Shown here: piece by piece, positions 16,570 to 25,801 of the stretch | Numbering within the stretch: the stretch's first letter is position 1 | Layout: each line of letters starts with the position of its first letter | NCBI GenBank assembly: GCA_019636795.1 | Contig: JAHBWW010000006.1 | Coordinates: 272,404-336,403, forward strand | Length of the DNA: 64,000 nt | Direction: 5' to 3' | Source of the DNA: Phycisphaeraceae bacterium | GTDB lineage: Bacteria > Planctomycetota > Phycisphaerae > Phycisphaerales > UBA1924 | Translations under genes and position numbers: made by a program | The notes under the pieces: model-generated | What the model saw: the letters and a program-made list of their open reading frames with translations, nothing else | Told to the model about the DNA's origin: nothing | The model's database searches: none

Positions 16570-18297
16570 TCAGGCGGGCGCTGGTTCTGCGGGGTCGGCG
16601 CGCATGAAGAGTGCTTCGCCTTTGGTGATGGTTTGGCCGATTTTGAGGCTGTGGGGGCCGTTCCATTGGGCGAGTTGGTCGAGCGGGGCGACGAAGGGGG
16701 AGTTGCAGTCTTCGGGGCTGGTGAGGTGGTTGCAGTTCCAGCGTCGCCAGAGGTCGGCCATTTTTTCGGGCATGGCGGGATAGAGGAGGAGGGAGGCGAT
16801 GCGGAGTGCTTCGCCGCAAGAGTAGAGGATGGTGGCCAGGGCTTTGTCGGCGTGTTCGATGGTGTCGAGTTGCTTGGCGAGGGTGAAGGGTGTGCTGTAG
16901 GAGATGAAGTCATCGACGGCGCGCACGAGGGCGGTGCCTTGTGCGAGCGCGGTCTGGAGGTCGATGGTGTCGAGGGCGTTGGCAGCGGCGGTGACGGCGG
17001 CGGTGGTGAGGGCGGGGAAGTCGAAGGTGCGGATGGGGCCTTGGGCGGGTTTGCCGGTGTTGGCGCGAGCCTGGAGAGCGAGTTGGAGGGCTTTGCCGCC
17101 TTCGAAGCCGAAGCGCCCGTCGCAGTCGCGGGTGATGGTGCTCTCGAAGTATTTTTCGATCATGTTTGAGACGCGGCTGGTGGCGTTGCCGATGCCGTTG
17201 GCGAGGTCGGCGTTGAAGACGTCGATGAAGCGTGAGTAGGCGAAGTCGGCGTCGGTGGCGCCGATGGGGCCCTGGGTGGCGAGGAACCAGCGGAGTGCGT
17301 CGAGGTGATAGCGTTCGGCGTAGGCGCGGAGCTGGTCGATCTCGATGAAGTTGCCGAGGCTTTTGGACATTTTCTTGCCTTCGGCGATGAAGTAGGCGTG
17401 TGCGTAGATGGTGGCGGGAGGTTGCTCGCCGAGGGCGCGGAGCATGGCGGGCCAGATGACGGCGTGGAACCAGAGGATGTCCTTGGCCATGAGGTGGGTG
17501 ATGGGGAGGGGAGTTTGCGCCCGCGCTTGCGCTTGGGCGTCTTTGGGCCAGTATTTGCGGCGGGTGGGGGTGTCGACGGTGGAGAGGTAGTTGCAGAGGG
17601 CTTCGATCCAGACGTAGACGCGGTGCTCGGGGTCGTTGGGCATGACGACGCCCCAGTCGGGGTCGCCGGGCTTGATGCGGCGTGAGACGGGGATGCGCTG
17701 GAGGCCTTGACGGATTCGGCTGAGGGTTTCGTTTTTGCGTGCTTCGGGGAGGACGCGGATGCGGTCGGACTCGATCTCGGCGCGGAGCCATGCTTCGTAG
17801 CGATCGAGGCGGAAGAAGTAGTTTTGCTCGGTTCGCTTTTCGAGTGGGCGGCCGGTGACAGGGCTTTTGTAGTCGTGTTCCTTGGCGGTGGTTTCGGTGA
17901 GGTACTCTTCCTGGGAGGCGTCCCACCAGCCTTCGTAGTCGCCGAGTTCGATGTCGCCGGAGTCGACGAGGCGCTGGATGTAGGAGCTGGCGCGGGTTTT
18001 GTGGCGGTCTTCGGTGGTGCGGACGAAGTCGTCGTTGGAGAAGTTCATGAAGGCGAAGGCGTCGCGGAAGCGATCGGCGTTGAGGTCGGCCCATTGGAGG
18101 GGGGTCATGGAGTGTGCGGCGGCTGAGGTGACGACCTTTTCGGCGTGTTCGTCGGTGCCTGTGAGGAAGAAGACATCGCGGCCTTGGAGGCGGGCCAGGC
18201 GTGCGGTGACGTCGGCGATGAGGGTGGTGTAGCAGTGGCCGATATGTGGGCGGTCGTTGACGTAGTAGATGGGTGTTGTGACGTAGAAGGGGGTCAT
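16570..18297 (-). CDS. metG: Methionyl-tRNA synthetase
   Basis: A 575-residue class I synthetase that charges tRNA-Met. The HIGH motif appears as PHIGHCYT near residue 17 and KKMSKSLGN near 320. WFHAVIWPAML and FIDVFNADLANGIGNA are conserved family segments. The knuckle region reads YEGWWDASQEEYL, without the zinc-binding Cys pairs, so this is the zinc-free form. No C-terminal tRNA-binding (EMAP) domain is present. The plus strand is G-rich here although the gene is on the minus strand. The gene at 18575 is divergent. Confidence 0.96.
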   Translation of the reverse strand: MTPFYVTTPIYYVNDRPHIGHCYTTLIADVTARLARLQGRDVFFLTGTDEHAEKVVTSAAAHSMTPLQWADLNADRFRDAFAFMNFSNDDFVRTTEDRHKTRASSYIQRLVDSGDIELGDYEGWWDASQEEYLTETTAKEHDYKSPVTGRPLEKRTEQNYFFRLDRYEAWLRAEIESDRIRVLPEARKNETLSRIRQGLQRIPVSRRIKPGDPDWGVVMPNDPEHRVYVWIEALCNYLSTVDTPTRRKYWPKDAQAQARAQTPLPITHLMAKDILWFHAVIWPAMLRALGEQPPATIYAHAYFIAEGKKMSKSLGNFIEIDQLRAYAERYHLDALRWFLATQGPIGATDADFAYSRFIDVFNADLANGIGNATSRVSNMIEKYFESTITRDCDGRFGFEGGKALQLALQARANTGKPAQGPIRTFDFPALTTAAVTAAANALDTIDLQTALAQGTALVRAVDDFISYSTPFTLAKQLDTIEHADKALATILYSCGEALRIASLLLYPAMPEKMADLWRRWNCNHLTSPEDCNSPFVAPLDQLAQWNGPHSLKIGQTITKGEALFMRADPAEPAPA

Positions 18298-18368
18298 GGG
18301 AGGGAGTTTAGGCGGGGGGAAATCGACGTTCGTGTGATAGTCGGTTCGATAAACAGCGTGTGATGAGG

Positions 18369-18377
18369 TGTGGATAA
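18369..18377 (-). other. Perfect DnaA-box match in an AT-rich intergenic region
   Basis: TGTGGATAA is the exact complement of the consensus TTATCCACA. Weaker same-orientation matches (7 of 9) lie at 18445-18453 and 18522-18530. The surrounding 18298-18574 is the AT-richest non-coding stretch nearby and lies about 5 kb from the GC-skew inversion. A single perfect 9-mer can occur by chance. Confidence 0.45.
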
Positions 18378-18427
18378 GTTCGCGAGCTCGTTTGGCGGAT
18401 TCATTTGGGTTTCATCAGGGAAAACCC

Positions 18428-18455
18428 TTGAATAGCACGGTTTTTGTGGTAAAAT
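18428..18455 (+). promoter_or_regulatory. Predicted sigma-70 type promoter for the gene at 18575
   Basis: TTGAAT (18428-18433), a 16-nt spacer and TAAAAT (18450-18455) form a good vegetative promoter about 120 nt upstream of the DUF5678-like gene. It overlaps the second weak DnaA-like box. Confidence 0.5.
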
Positions 18456-18574
18456 GAAGGTATAGTGCTCGGGAGGGCGCTGGCGGTACGAGAGATTGAG
18501 AAAACTCTTATGGCTTCGAGTTGTGTATAGGGCGGCCTCATGCGCACAATGAGCCGCGAGCAAGAGGTAAGCGT

Positions 18575-18895
18575 ATGAGTTGCGACATTGAGCAGTTTCC
18601 GGATTTTCCGGAGCATTTCAGGCAAGAGTTTTTGGCGTATCTGAGGCGCCGCGAGGGCTACCTGAAGGCTGGGCTCAAAGGGCAGTATGCGGTGTTCAGG
18701 GGCAACGAAGAACTCGGAGTCGGCAAGACTCTGGAAGATGCCGTTGAGATTGGGGTCAAGGGCGCGCTTGGGGAACAGTATTTCATGCAGCAGATCGCTG
18801 CGGAAGAAGTAATCGAAGTGCTTTCGCATCTGGCTTATGTTGACAGCGAGAGCGAGAGCGTGAGTTCGTCAGAATCTGTGATTCGCGTGCGTTGA
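18575..18895 (+). CDS. DUF5678-like small protein
   Basis: A 106-residue cytoplasmic protein. The central part (YLKAGLKGQYAVFRGNEELG then GKTLEDAVEIGVKG) has the pattern of DUF5678 proteins, in which a short sheet is followed by a helix. The last 20 residues are Ser/Glu-rich. The start at 18575 follows AGAGGTAAG. The next gene, 27 nt downstream, is a retropepsin-like protease. I am moderately sure of the family, and its function is unknown. Confidence 0.7.
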   Translation: MSCDIEQFPDFPEHFRQEFLAYLRRREGYLKAGLKGQYAVFRGNEELGVGKTLEDAVEIGVKGALGEQYFMQQIAAEEVIEVLSHLAYVDSESESVSSSESVIRVR

Positions 18896-18922
18896 TTCTC
18901 GTTCTGTTCGCCAAGTCTTTGT

Positions 18923-19456
18923 ATGCTGTGCGGGATGAGGCCTGATCCGATCCCCTTTTTGAAACCTGATGGGCGCCCGCTTATCGAGATTGTGGTGGGC
19001 CTGAGTTCCGCTGTCGCGAAAGCGCATCGCGAGATTGGCCGGCCGCATCAAGGCGAAAAAACAGTGTTAAGCCCAGTCAGCGCACTGATTGATACGGGTT
19101 CAGACAGGACGTATGTTCCGAAGGAATATGTCAAGCGACTGGGACTGTCCTCTGTCGGAGTGACGCGGGTGTGGCAACCGATGACTGGGTCGACAACGGT
19201 GGAACTGTTTGTTGTTTCTGTCAATGTGATGCGGAAAATGGCGAGGAACAGGCCTTGGGAGGAGTTTGTGCTGGTTCCGACGCTCGAGGTGGGCGTTCTG
19301 CCTGCGAATCACGAGGGTGCGACTCGACAGCATCCGATGCCGATCGTGGGTCGGGATGTTCTGTCAGAGTGTGCGTTTTTTTATGATGGCCCCAAGCAGT
19401 GTGTGGAGTTTTATACGAAACACGACCTTCGCAGATGGTGGCCGTTTGGTCGCTGA
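18923..19456 (+). CDS. Retropepsin-like aspartic protease
   Basis: About 177 residues. The catalytic motif ALIDTGSDRTYVP lies near residue 55; this single DTG/S site is expected to work as a homodimer, as in retroviral proteases. PIVGRDVLSECAFFYDGP near the C-terminus is the matching conserved ending. There is no signal peptide, so it should be cytoplasmic. ATG 18923 or ATG 18935 could be the start. Pairing with the upstream DUF5678-like gene suggests that protein could be its substrate or regulator; this is inference. Confidence 0.82.
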   Translation: MLCGMRPDPIPFLKPDGRPLIEIVVGLSSAVAKAHREIGRPHQGEKTVLSPVSALIDTGSDRTYVPKEYVKRLGLSSVGVTRVWQPMTGSTTVELFVVSVNVMRKMARNRPWEEFVLVPTLEVGVLPANHEGATRQHPMPIVGRDVLSECAFFYDGPKQCVEFYTKHDLRRWWPFGR

Positions 19457-19584
19457 CGGGTTGGTGAGGCTCCAAGGGGGCAATAATCGGAGGTGGAATT
19501 AGAGATTTTGGTGGCGGCGATCGGATTTGGCGGGAAGAGTCTGGCGATTAGGGTTGTTCTGATCGTTTATGAAGGGACGTCTCT

Positions 19585-20181
19585 TTGGAGCGTGTCGAGT
19601 TCGAGAAGCTCGCGCTGGAGCATCTGGACGCGGTGTATCGGATGGCGTTTCACCTGACGCGCCGGGCCGAGGACGCCGAGGATCTGGTGCAGGATGTGTA
19701 TGTGCGTGCGATGCGTCCGGCGGTGGTGGAGCGTTTCGAGGAGTCGGTGGGCAGTGGGGGGATGCGTGCGTGGTTGTTTGCGATCTGCCACAACGTTTTT
19801 TATACGAAGGTGAAGCGTGCGGCGAAGCAGCCGAAGGCTGTGGAAGAGTTTTATACGGCGTCGAGCACGGAACGGGCACCGGACGATGCGCCTCCGGCGT
19901 GGGATCAGGGGAGTCTGGACTGGGAACATGTGGACGGTCGACTTCGCGGGGTGATCGACGGTCTGAAAGACGAGTATCGGGAAGTGCTGATGTTGTGGGG
20001 CGTGGATGGGCTCAAGTACCGCGAGATTGCGATGATTCTGGATGTGCCGATCGGGACGGTGATGAGTCGGTTGCATCGTGCGCGGAAGTTGGTTGCGGAT
20101 GCGCTGAACGCAAACGGAGACTTGGCGCGAGATCTTGGGGTTGGCGTGCGGAAGCAGGAAGACGGCGGTGATGTTTCATGA
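19585..20181 (+). CDS. ECF-type RNA polymerase sigma factor
   Basis: A 198-residue sigma factor with only regions 2 and 4. Region 2 includes LDAVYRMAFHLTRRAEDAED followed by LVQDVYVRA; region 4 includes LKDEYREVLMLWGVDGLKYR then IAMILDVPIGTVMSRLHRAR. The start is probably TTG 19585, with GAAGGGA before it. The gene overlaps the next one by four bases; that gene encodes a membrane protein with anti-sigma features, so the two form a sigma/anti-sigma pair. Confidence 0.92.
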   Translation: MERVEFEKLALEHLDAVYRMAFHLTRRAEDAEDLVQDVYVRAMRPAVVERFEESVGSGGMRAWLFAICHNVFYTKVKRAAKQPKAVEEFYTASSTERAPDDAPPAWDQGSLDWEHVDGRLRGVIDGLKDEYREVLMLWGVDGLKYREIAMILDVPIGTVMSRLHRARKLVADALNANGDLARDLGVGVRKQEDGGDVS

Positions 20182-21068
20182 GTGACTTGCGTGACAATCC
20201 TGACGAGATTTTGAGCGAGGGCGCGTTGGTGCGTCTGGCGTCGGACGGCGAGCTGACTCCTGCGCAGGCGGAGGCGCTTGAAGCGTTGGTGGCGCAGAAG
20301 CCTGAGTTGGTTGAGTCGATCGCGTTCGAGCGGCGGATGCACGAGTCGATTGGGCGTGTGATGGGCGCGGTTGTGACGCCTGCGGGGCTTGCGGGGCGTG
20401 TTCGTGCAGCCATTCAGGCAGAGGCCATGACGAGTGAGCGGGTTGATGCGCTGGCAGAGGAAACGCGGAAGAGAGGGTTCTGGCAACGGCGTCAGGTGGT
20501 TGGTGCGATGGCGGCGGCGGTGGTGCTGAGTTTGATGGCGGGGATTTTGTGGCAGGCATTCTCGATTGTGAATGTGCCGCTGGACGCTTCGCAGCAGGCC
20601 TTCAGGCAGGAACTGGTGTCGTTTGTGTCTGCGGAGCACGCGCGGACAGCGCAGGATCAGTCTTTGCGTGCTGAGAAGTTGGTGTTGCATGAGGCTTTAG
20701 AGGCTGAGGGCGTGCTTGCGGAGAAGTTTGCGCGGCGAGTCGTGATACCGGATTGTCAGAAGCGAGCGGTGCAGTTTATGGGAGCGGGGTCTTGTCAGAT
20801 ACCGGGTGGTGGGCCTTCGGCGCATGTGATGCTTCAGCCGGATGTGGGTCCGACGCTGAGTTTGTTTGTGACGTCGTTCACGGGGCAGTTGCCGATGGTG
20901 GAAGGCAAGACGTACGTGGTGAATACGAAGGCTTGCGGGCAGCCTGGGACGCGGATTTTTTCGTGGGTCGAGGGAGGGCTGGTGTATGTGCTGGTGCTTG
21001 ATGAAGTGAAAGGGTGCGAGCGGATGCTGAGTTTGTTGGGGCTTGCGATGCCGACGCGAGGTTTGTGA
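20178..21068 (+). CDS. Membrane-anchored anti-sigma factor
   Basis: A 296-residue protein. The N-terminal cytoplasmic part (LVRLASDGELTPAQAEALEA) looks like a planctomycete anti-sigma domain without the zinc Cys motif. One membrane helix follows at about residues 113-130 (VVGAMAAAVVLSLMAGILW), then an extracytoplasmic domain of about 165 residues with four Cys (PDCQK, GSCQI, KACGQ, KGCER). It overlaps the sigma gene by ATGA. It probably senses an envelope signal and releases the sigma factor. Confidence 0.82.
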   Translation: MSDLRDNPDEILSEGALVRLASDGELTPAQAEALEALVAQKPELVESIAFERRMHESIGRVMGAVVTPAGLAGRVRAAIQAEAMTSERVDALAEETRKRGFWQRRQVVGAMAAAVVLSLMAGILWQAFSIVNVPLDASQQAFRQELVSFVSAEHARTAQDQSLRAEKLVLHEALEAEGVLAEKFARRVVIPDCQKRAVQFMGAGSCQIPGGGPSAHVMLQPDVGPTLSLFVTSFTGQLPMVEGKTYVVNTKACGQPGTRIFSWVEGGLVYVLVLDEVKGCERMLSLLGLAMPTRGL

Positions 21069-21291
21069 AGGCGGAATCTGGTGGCGGGCGACTTGGTGCA
21101 ACTGTTTCCCCCGGGATGCAGTTTCTTTTGTTTTGTGATTGGTGGGGGAGTGGAGGACGGTTGTCGGTGTTTATTCCCGGCTTATTCCCAGTTATGGGGT
21201 TGCGTGCGGGGTGCAGAATCAACGGATACTCGGGGGGCGGACCGATCTTGTGCTAGAGCAGCCGAGTAGAATTTGATATGGAGGTTCTGCC

Positions 21292-22842
21292 ATGCGTGCG
21301 CAAGAAATGATTTTGGGTTTTGTTCTGGTGACTTGTGCTGGTCTTGCTGTCGGGCAGGATGCGCTGGGCGATGGGCGTGCGTTGGATTCGAATTTGTCGA
21401 CGCATTCGCGGTTCAACTATGAGCGTCCGAACCTTGCGGATGAGATTCGGTTTCGCAATGCGATTGCGACGGGCAATGCTCCGGGTGGGATGAGTTTTCG
21501 CGGGGATGTGGGGTATCGGGCTCCTGGGGAGTTCAGCGGGCAGTTGGGGTCGGATGACCTGTTTGCGTTCCGACGTGATTCGATGTACTCGGGACTTGCG
21601 GGGATGGGTATTCGTGGTACGGAGGCGTTGCAGTTTCAGTTTGCGTTATCGACCGGGCAGAGGCCGCCTCAGGGGTTGGTTGGATCGCTGACGTATGGGC
21701 GTGGGGAAGGGCAGTACATGAACCCGCAGGGTGTGCCGAGCGGGGTTGGGGATGCGGCGACACTGGCGCGCAATCCGGTTGCGGACTTTGAGGAGCAGGG
21801 GACGATGATGTGGGCGCTGCGTGCGCCGTCGGCGTATGAAGTGAACCGTGGGTATCAGCCGGTGCTGCTGGGTGGGGAACAGGTTGAGAGTGGCGAGGTG
21901 GTTGGGGTGACGGCTTCGAGTTTGCGTGGTGTGCGACGGGTGGAGATGTCGTCGGGGCCTACGGGCTCGGATGAGTTGGTGCAGACGACTGCGGGCGCGA
22001 TGCCGGCACATCGAATTGAGACGAGTTATGCGGCGTTGCTGGAGCGGCTGCGGGTGCAGAATGAAGAGGCTGCGGCGGCTGCAGCGGCTGCACCGGGGGA
22101 AGAAACGATTCCTGATTGGCAACGTCGCTTGATCGAGTTGCGTGAGCAGTTGATGCAGCCTGCGGTGCCTGCGGCGCCGGTAGAAGGGGAAACGAGCGGT
22201 GCGGTGCGTCCTGGGTTTGAAGGGCCGTTCCGTGCGGATGCTGAGACGGTGGAGCGGTTGCTGCGTGCGACGGCGCCGGTGCAGGGGTTTGTGCCACCGG
22301 ATGCTTTGGGGGTGTATGCGGAGCACATGCGTGTTGGGCAGACGCTGCTGGCGAGCGGGCGATACTTTGATGCGGAGGAGCGTTTTGCGCATGCGCTCAC
22401 GATCAGGCCTGGAGATGTTTCGGCACAGTTCGGGCGGATCAATGCACAGATCGGAGCGGGGATGTTCTTGTCTGCGGCGGTGAACCTGCGGACGGTGCTG
22501 CTGTCGAACCCGGAGGTTGCGACGACGCGGTACGAGGGGCGACTGATGCCTTCGGGAGAGCGATTGGCGGAGGTGCGTGAGCAGTTGATGGACCATGCGG
22601 GGAAGGTGCGTGAGGGCGAGCAGCCTCGGCTCAGGGAGTTGAGGCTTGGGCGTGCGGCGGGGGCGTTGCTGGCGTATATCGGGTATCAGACGCGGGATCG
22701 CGGTTTGTTGGAGGATGGTCTTGCGGCGAGCCGACGTGCGCTGAAGTACTCGCTGGATGATTCTCCGACGGTTGAGGACGGGCAGGATCAGCGTCTGCTG
22801 GACTTTCTGGAGCAGGTGTGGAGCGAGAGCCCGGGCGGATGA
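21292..22842 (+). CDS. Secreted TPR-containing protein
   Basis: A 516-residue exported protein with signal peptide MRAQEMILGFVLVTCAGLAVGQ. The first half is low in recognisable features. An Ala-rich stretch (residues about 254-264) and Pro-rich linkers precede a C-terminal TPR region, with a clear repeat at TLLASGRYFDAEERFAHALT. GGAGG lies before ATG 21292. The 3' end overlaps the phosphatase gene (GGATGA), so it is probably co-transcribed with it. Function unknown. Confidence 0.75.
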   Translation: MRAQEMILGFVLVTCAGLAVGQDALGDGRALDSNLSTHSRFNYERPNLADEIRFRNAIATGNAPGGMSFRGDVGYRAPGEFSGQLGSDDLFAFRRDSMYSGLAGMGIRGTEALQFQFALSTGQRPPQGLVGSLTYGRGEGQYMNPQGVPSGVGDAATLARNPVADFEEQGTMMWALRAPSAYEVNRGYQPVLLGGEQVESGEVVGVTASSLRGVRRVEMSSGPTGSDELVQTTAGAMPAHRIETSYAALLERLRVQNEEAAAAAAAAPGEETIPDWQRRLIELREQLMQPAVPAAPVEGETSGAVRPGFEGPFRADAETVERLLRATAPVQGFVPPDALGVYAEHMRVGQTLLASGRYFDAEERFAHALTIRPGDVSAQFGRINAQIGAGMFLSAAVNLRTVLLSNPEVATTRYEGRLMPSGERLAEVREQLMDHAGKVREGEQPRLRELRLGRAAGALLAYIGYQTRDRGLLEDGLAASRRALKYSLDDSPTVEDGQDQRLLDFLEQVWSESPGG

Positions 22843-24479
22843 ACGAAGTCGGCGCACAGACTGAAGGCATTTCACTTTCGGAGTTTCTGACGGACGGCAA
22901 TCTCGCGCGGTTGTGCGACGAGATTGGGGCGTTGTCGAAGCGTGCGGTGGTGCTGCGCGATGAGCGTGGGCGGCGGATTGTGGCGAGCGATGGGGCTGCG
23001 GGGTGGCGGATTGATGAAACGGATGTTTCGATGGAGGCGGGGGAGTTGTCGGCGCCGCTGGTGGTTGCGGGCGAAGTGATCGGGCGGATTGATGCGCCGT
23101 TGGCGGGAGATGGGGATGAGCGGCTGGCGAGTGTGATGAGGCTGGTGGCGTCGACGGCGTCGGAGTTGTGCAGCGATGTGCTGGAGTTGCGGCAGCGGGT
23201 GGTGGCGCTTGAGGCGCTGCAGAGGTTGAGTTCGCTGCTGGTGTCGAGTGCGAATTTGACGAGTGTGCTGGAAGCGACGCTGGATTCGGCGTTGTCGGCG
23301 CTGGGGCTGGATGCGGGTTCGCTGGTTTTGTTTCCGAGTGATGCGGATGGGTTTACGGCGCGAGATGATGAGGCGGAGTTGAGGTTGGCGGTGAGCCGGA
23401 ATTTGTCGAAGGCGTGGCTGACGAGTCCGCTGCCGCTGAGTCGTCGTCGGGTTTTTGATCGGCGCGTGCTTGGTGGCGAGGTGGTGGCGGTGTCGGATCT
23501 GTTGAGTGATGAGCATGTGCTCAACCCGGAGCGATGTCGCGAGGAGGGGTTGGCGAGTTTTTTGAGTGCGGGGCTGGTGTTCGGGGGGCGGCTGATCGGG
23601 TTGATTCGGCTGTATGGGCGTGAGGTGCGTGTGTTCAGCGAGCTGGATCGGGGTCTGATTCGTGCGCTGGGCGAGCAGGCGGGGGCGGCGGTGCACCAGG
23701 CGCGCATGGTGGAGATTGAGCAGGAAGAGAAGCGGATTCAGAGGCAGTTGTCGCTGGCGACGGATATACAGATGCGGATGCTGCCGCAGGCGATGCCGGT
23801 GTTGCGTGGGTTCGAGATTGCTGCGCGGTGTGAGCCTTGTTTTGAGCTGGGTGGGGATTTTTATGATCTGATCGAACTGAGCGGGAAGCTTGGTGTTGTG
23901 ATCGGCGATGTGGTGGGGAAGGGGATCGGTGCGGCGCTGCTGATGAGCGCGGTGCGGAGTTCGCTGCGGGCGTATGCGGATGATGAGGAGGATCTGGGGT
24001 CGCTGCTGGGGCGTGTGAATCGTGCGATGTGTCGGGACACGATGACGCACGAGTTTGCGACGATCTGGTACGGGGTGATTGATCCGGAAGCGCGGACGCT
24101 GACGTATGGGTCTGCGGGGCATGATCCGTCGCTGCTGATGCCTGCGGGTGGTCGGTCGAGCGCGGAGATCGTGGAGTTGCATGCGACGGGGCTGGTGGTG
24201 GGGGTATTGGCGCAGCAGACGTATGAGAGCCGAACGATCGAGTTGAAGGCTGGGGACACGATCGTTGCGTATACGGACGGGGTTTTGGACCGGATGAACT
24301 TTGAGGGCAAGCGGTATGGGCGTGCGAGGCTGAAGGAATCGCTGGCGCAGATTCTGGGGAAAGAGAGCGAGGCAAGCGCGGAGCGGATCATGGACCACCT
24401 GGTGTGGGACATGCGTCGTTTCGCGGGGCTTGCGGAGCAGAATGACGACGAGACGATCGTGGTGATGAGGTTCAGATGA
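22839..24479 (+). CDS. GAF-domain PP2C/SpoIIE phosphatase (RsbU-like)
   Basis: About 546 residues. An N-terminal sensor part (residues about 15-120) precedes a GAF domain (LQRLSSLLVSSANLTSVLEA to GEQAGAAVHQARM), a short coiled coil and a SpoIIE phosphatase domain with LATDIQMRMLPQAMP, ELGGDFYDLIEL, GDVVGKGIGAALLMS, YGSAGHDPSLL and VAYTDGVLD. The metal-binding Asp residues are all present. Such enzymes dephosphorylate anti-sigma-factor antagonists in partner-switching systems. ATG 22839 overlaps the upstream stop. No HPK or STAS partner is visible in the cluster. Confidence 0.9.
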   Translation: MNEVGAQTEGISLSEFLTDGNLARLCDEIGALSKRAVVLRDERGRRIVASDGAAGWRIDETDVSMEAGELSAPLVVAGEVIGRIDAPLAGDGDERLASVMRLVASTASELCSDVLELRQRVVALEALQRLSSLLVSSANLTSVLEATLDSALSALGLDAGSLVLFPSDADGFTARDDEAELRLAVSRNLSKAWLTSPLPLSRRRVFDRRVLGGEVVAVSDLLSDEHVLNPERCREEGLASFLSAGLVFGGRLIGLIRLYGREVRVFSELDRGLIRALGEQAGAAVHQARMVEIEQEEKRIQRQLSLATDIQMRMLPQAMPVLRGFEIAARCEPCFELGGDFYDLIELSGKLGVVIGDVVGKGIGAALLMSAVRSSLRAYADDEEDLGSLLGRVNRAMCRDTMTHEFATIWYGVIDPEARTLTYGSAGHDPSLLMPAGGRSSAEIVELHATGLVVGVLAQQTYESRTIELKAGDTIVAYTDGVLDRMNFEGKRYGRARLKESLAQILGKESEASAERIMDHLVWDMRRFAGLAEQNDDETIVVMRFR

Positions 24480-24750
24480 GCGCGTCGGCGTGGCGGGCGA
24501 GTGCGAAGTCTTTTTCGGTGACGCCATCGGCATCGTGAGTTGAGACGGTGAGGGTGACCTTGTTGTATCGGATGAGGATGTCGGGGTGGTGCTGGGCGCG
24601 CTGGGCGTAGTCGGCGACGGCGTTGACGAACTTGATTGATTCGACAAAGTCGGGGAATCCGAAGGTGCGTTGAATCTGGCCATCGAACTCGGACCACTCG
24701 GGGAGTTGTGCGAGTGCTTCGTGGAGTTCGGCGTCGGTGAGTCTGGTCAT
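24472..24750 (-). CDS. Pterin-4a-carbinolamine dehydratase
   Basis: A 92-residue protein dehydrating 4a-hydroxytetrahydropterin. The signature QHHPDILIRYNKVTLTVSTH, followed by DADGVTEKDFALA, is typical. The start at 24750 is supported by GGAGGGA and by normal family length; the frame continues upstream without support. It overlaps the convergent phosphatase gene by 8 nt. No aromatic amino-acid hydroxylase is nearby, so its partner lies elsewhere. Confidence 0.92.
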   Translation of the reverse strand: MTRLTDAELHEALAQLPEWSEFDGQIQRTFGFPDFVESIKFVNAVADYAQRAQHHPDILIRYNKVTLTVSTHDADGVTEKDFALARHADALI

Positions 24751-24811
24751 GAAGTCCCTCCGTGCGTTCGGCGGTGCTGAGCACGCGGCCGATGCAGGAA
24801 GAGTGTAGCCT

Positions 24812-25801
24812 GTGAGCGCTGAAATGAACGGGCAAATGCGAACATCGGCCGAGTGTGCGTGCGGAGTGACGCGGCTTGCCCCGTCGCCTACGGGGGCGTT
24901 GCATCTGGGGAATGCGCGGACGTTTGTGGTGAACTGGGCACTTGCGCGGCAGCGTGGGTGGCGGGTGGTGCTGCGGATTGAGGATCTTGACACGCCTCGG
25001 GTGAAGGCGGGGGCGATCGAGGAGACGATCGAGACTTTGGCGTGGCTGGGGCTGGATTGGGATGAAGGGCCTTTTGTGCAGAGCGATGATGTGGAGGTGT
25101 ATCGGGAGGCGATGCGCAGGTTGGTTTCGCGCGGGCGGGTGTATGCGTGCGGGCTGAGTCGAGGGGAAGTTGAGGCGGCGGCGTCGGCACCGCAGGAGGG
25201 TGTGCATGAGGTGCGGTTTGGGCGGGAGTTGAGGCCTGAGGCGATGAACGCACGGTTTGATGATGAGGCGACGAACTGGCGGCTGGTGGTGGATGAGGGG
25301 GTGGTGGAGTTTGTTGATGGGTTTTGCGGCGCGACGCGGGTGGATGTTGCGGGCGAGGTGGGGGACTTTGTGGTGTGGACGCGCCGTGGGCAGCCGGCGT
25401 ATCAGTTGGCGGTGGTGGTGGATGATGCGAGGCAGGGCGTGACGGAAGTGGTGCGTGGTGATGATCTGCTGGGATCGGCGGGGCGTCAGGTGCTGGTGCA
25501 GGAGGCGCTGGGGTTTGGACGGAGGCCGAGATATACGCATCTGCCGCTGGTGCGTGGGGCGGATGGGCGGCGGCTTGCGAAGCGGCATGGCGACACGCGA
25601 CTTTCGACCTATCGTCAGATGGGGGTGAGTGCGGCTGCGATTGTGGGGTTGATAGCGCGATGGAGCGGGGTTGAAGGCGGGGCGGCGATGTCGGCTGCGG
25701 AGTTTGCGGCGAAGTTTGTGCTGGAACGGATGCCGCGGGAAGACGTGGTGTTCGGGAAGGAGGATGAAGCATGGTTGATGGACAACACATCCGGCGTGTA
25801 A
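24812..25801 (+). CDS. gluQ: Glutamyl-Q tRNA(Asp) synthetase
   Basis: A 329-residue class I enzyme that attaches glutamate to queuosine in the anticodon of tRNA-Asp. It has the catalytic core of GluRS without an anticodon-binding domain: RLAPSPTGALHLGNAR (HIGH-like), RIEDLDTPR, VVRGDDLLGS and LAKRHGD in place of KMSKS. The usual zinc-binding Cys cluster is reduced to one Cys (YACGLSR). The start is GTG 24812 or ATG 24824. The 3' end overlaps the DUF192 gene by 31 nt. Confidence 0.9.
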   Translation: MSAEMNGQMRTSAECACGVTRLAPSPTGALHLGNARTFVVNWALARQRGWRVVLRIEDLDTPRVKAGAIEETIETLAWLGLDWDEGPFVQSDDVEVYREAMRRLVSRGRVYACGLSRGEVEAAASAPQEGVHEVRFGRELRPEAMNARFDDEATNWRLVVDEGVVEFVDGFCGATRVDVAGEVGDFVVWTRRGQPAYQLAVVVDDARQGVTEVVRGDDLLGSAGRQVLVQEALGFGRRPRYTHLPLVRGADGRRLAKRHGDTRLSTYRQMGVSAAAIVGLIARWSGVEGGAAMSAAEFAAKFVLERMPREDVVFGKEDEAWLMDNTSGV

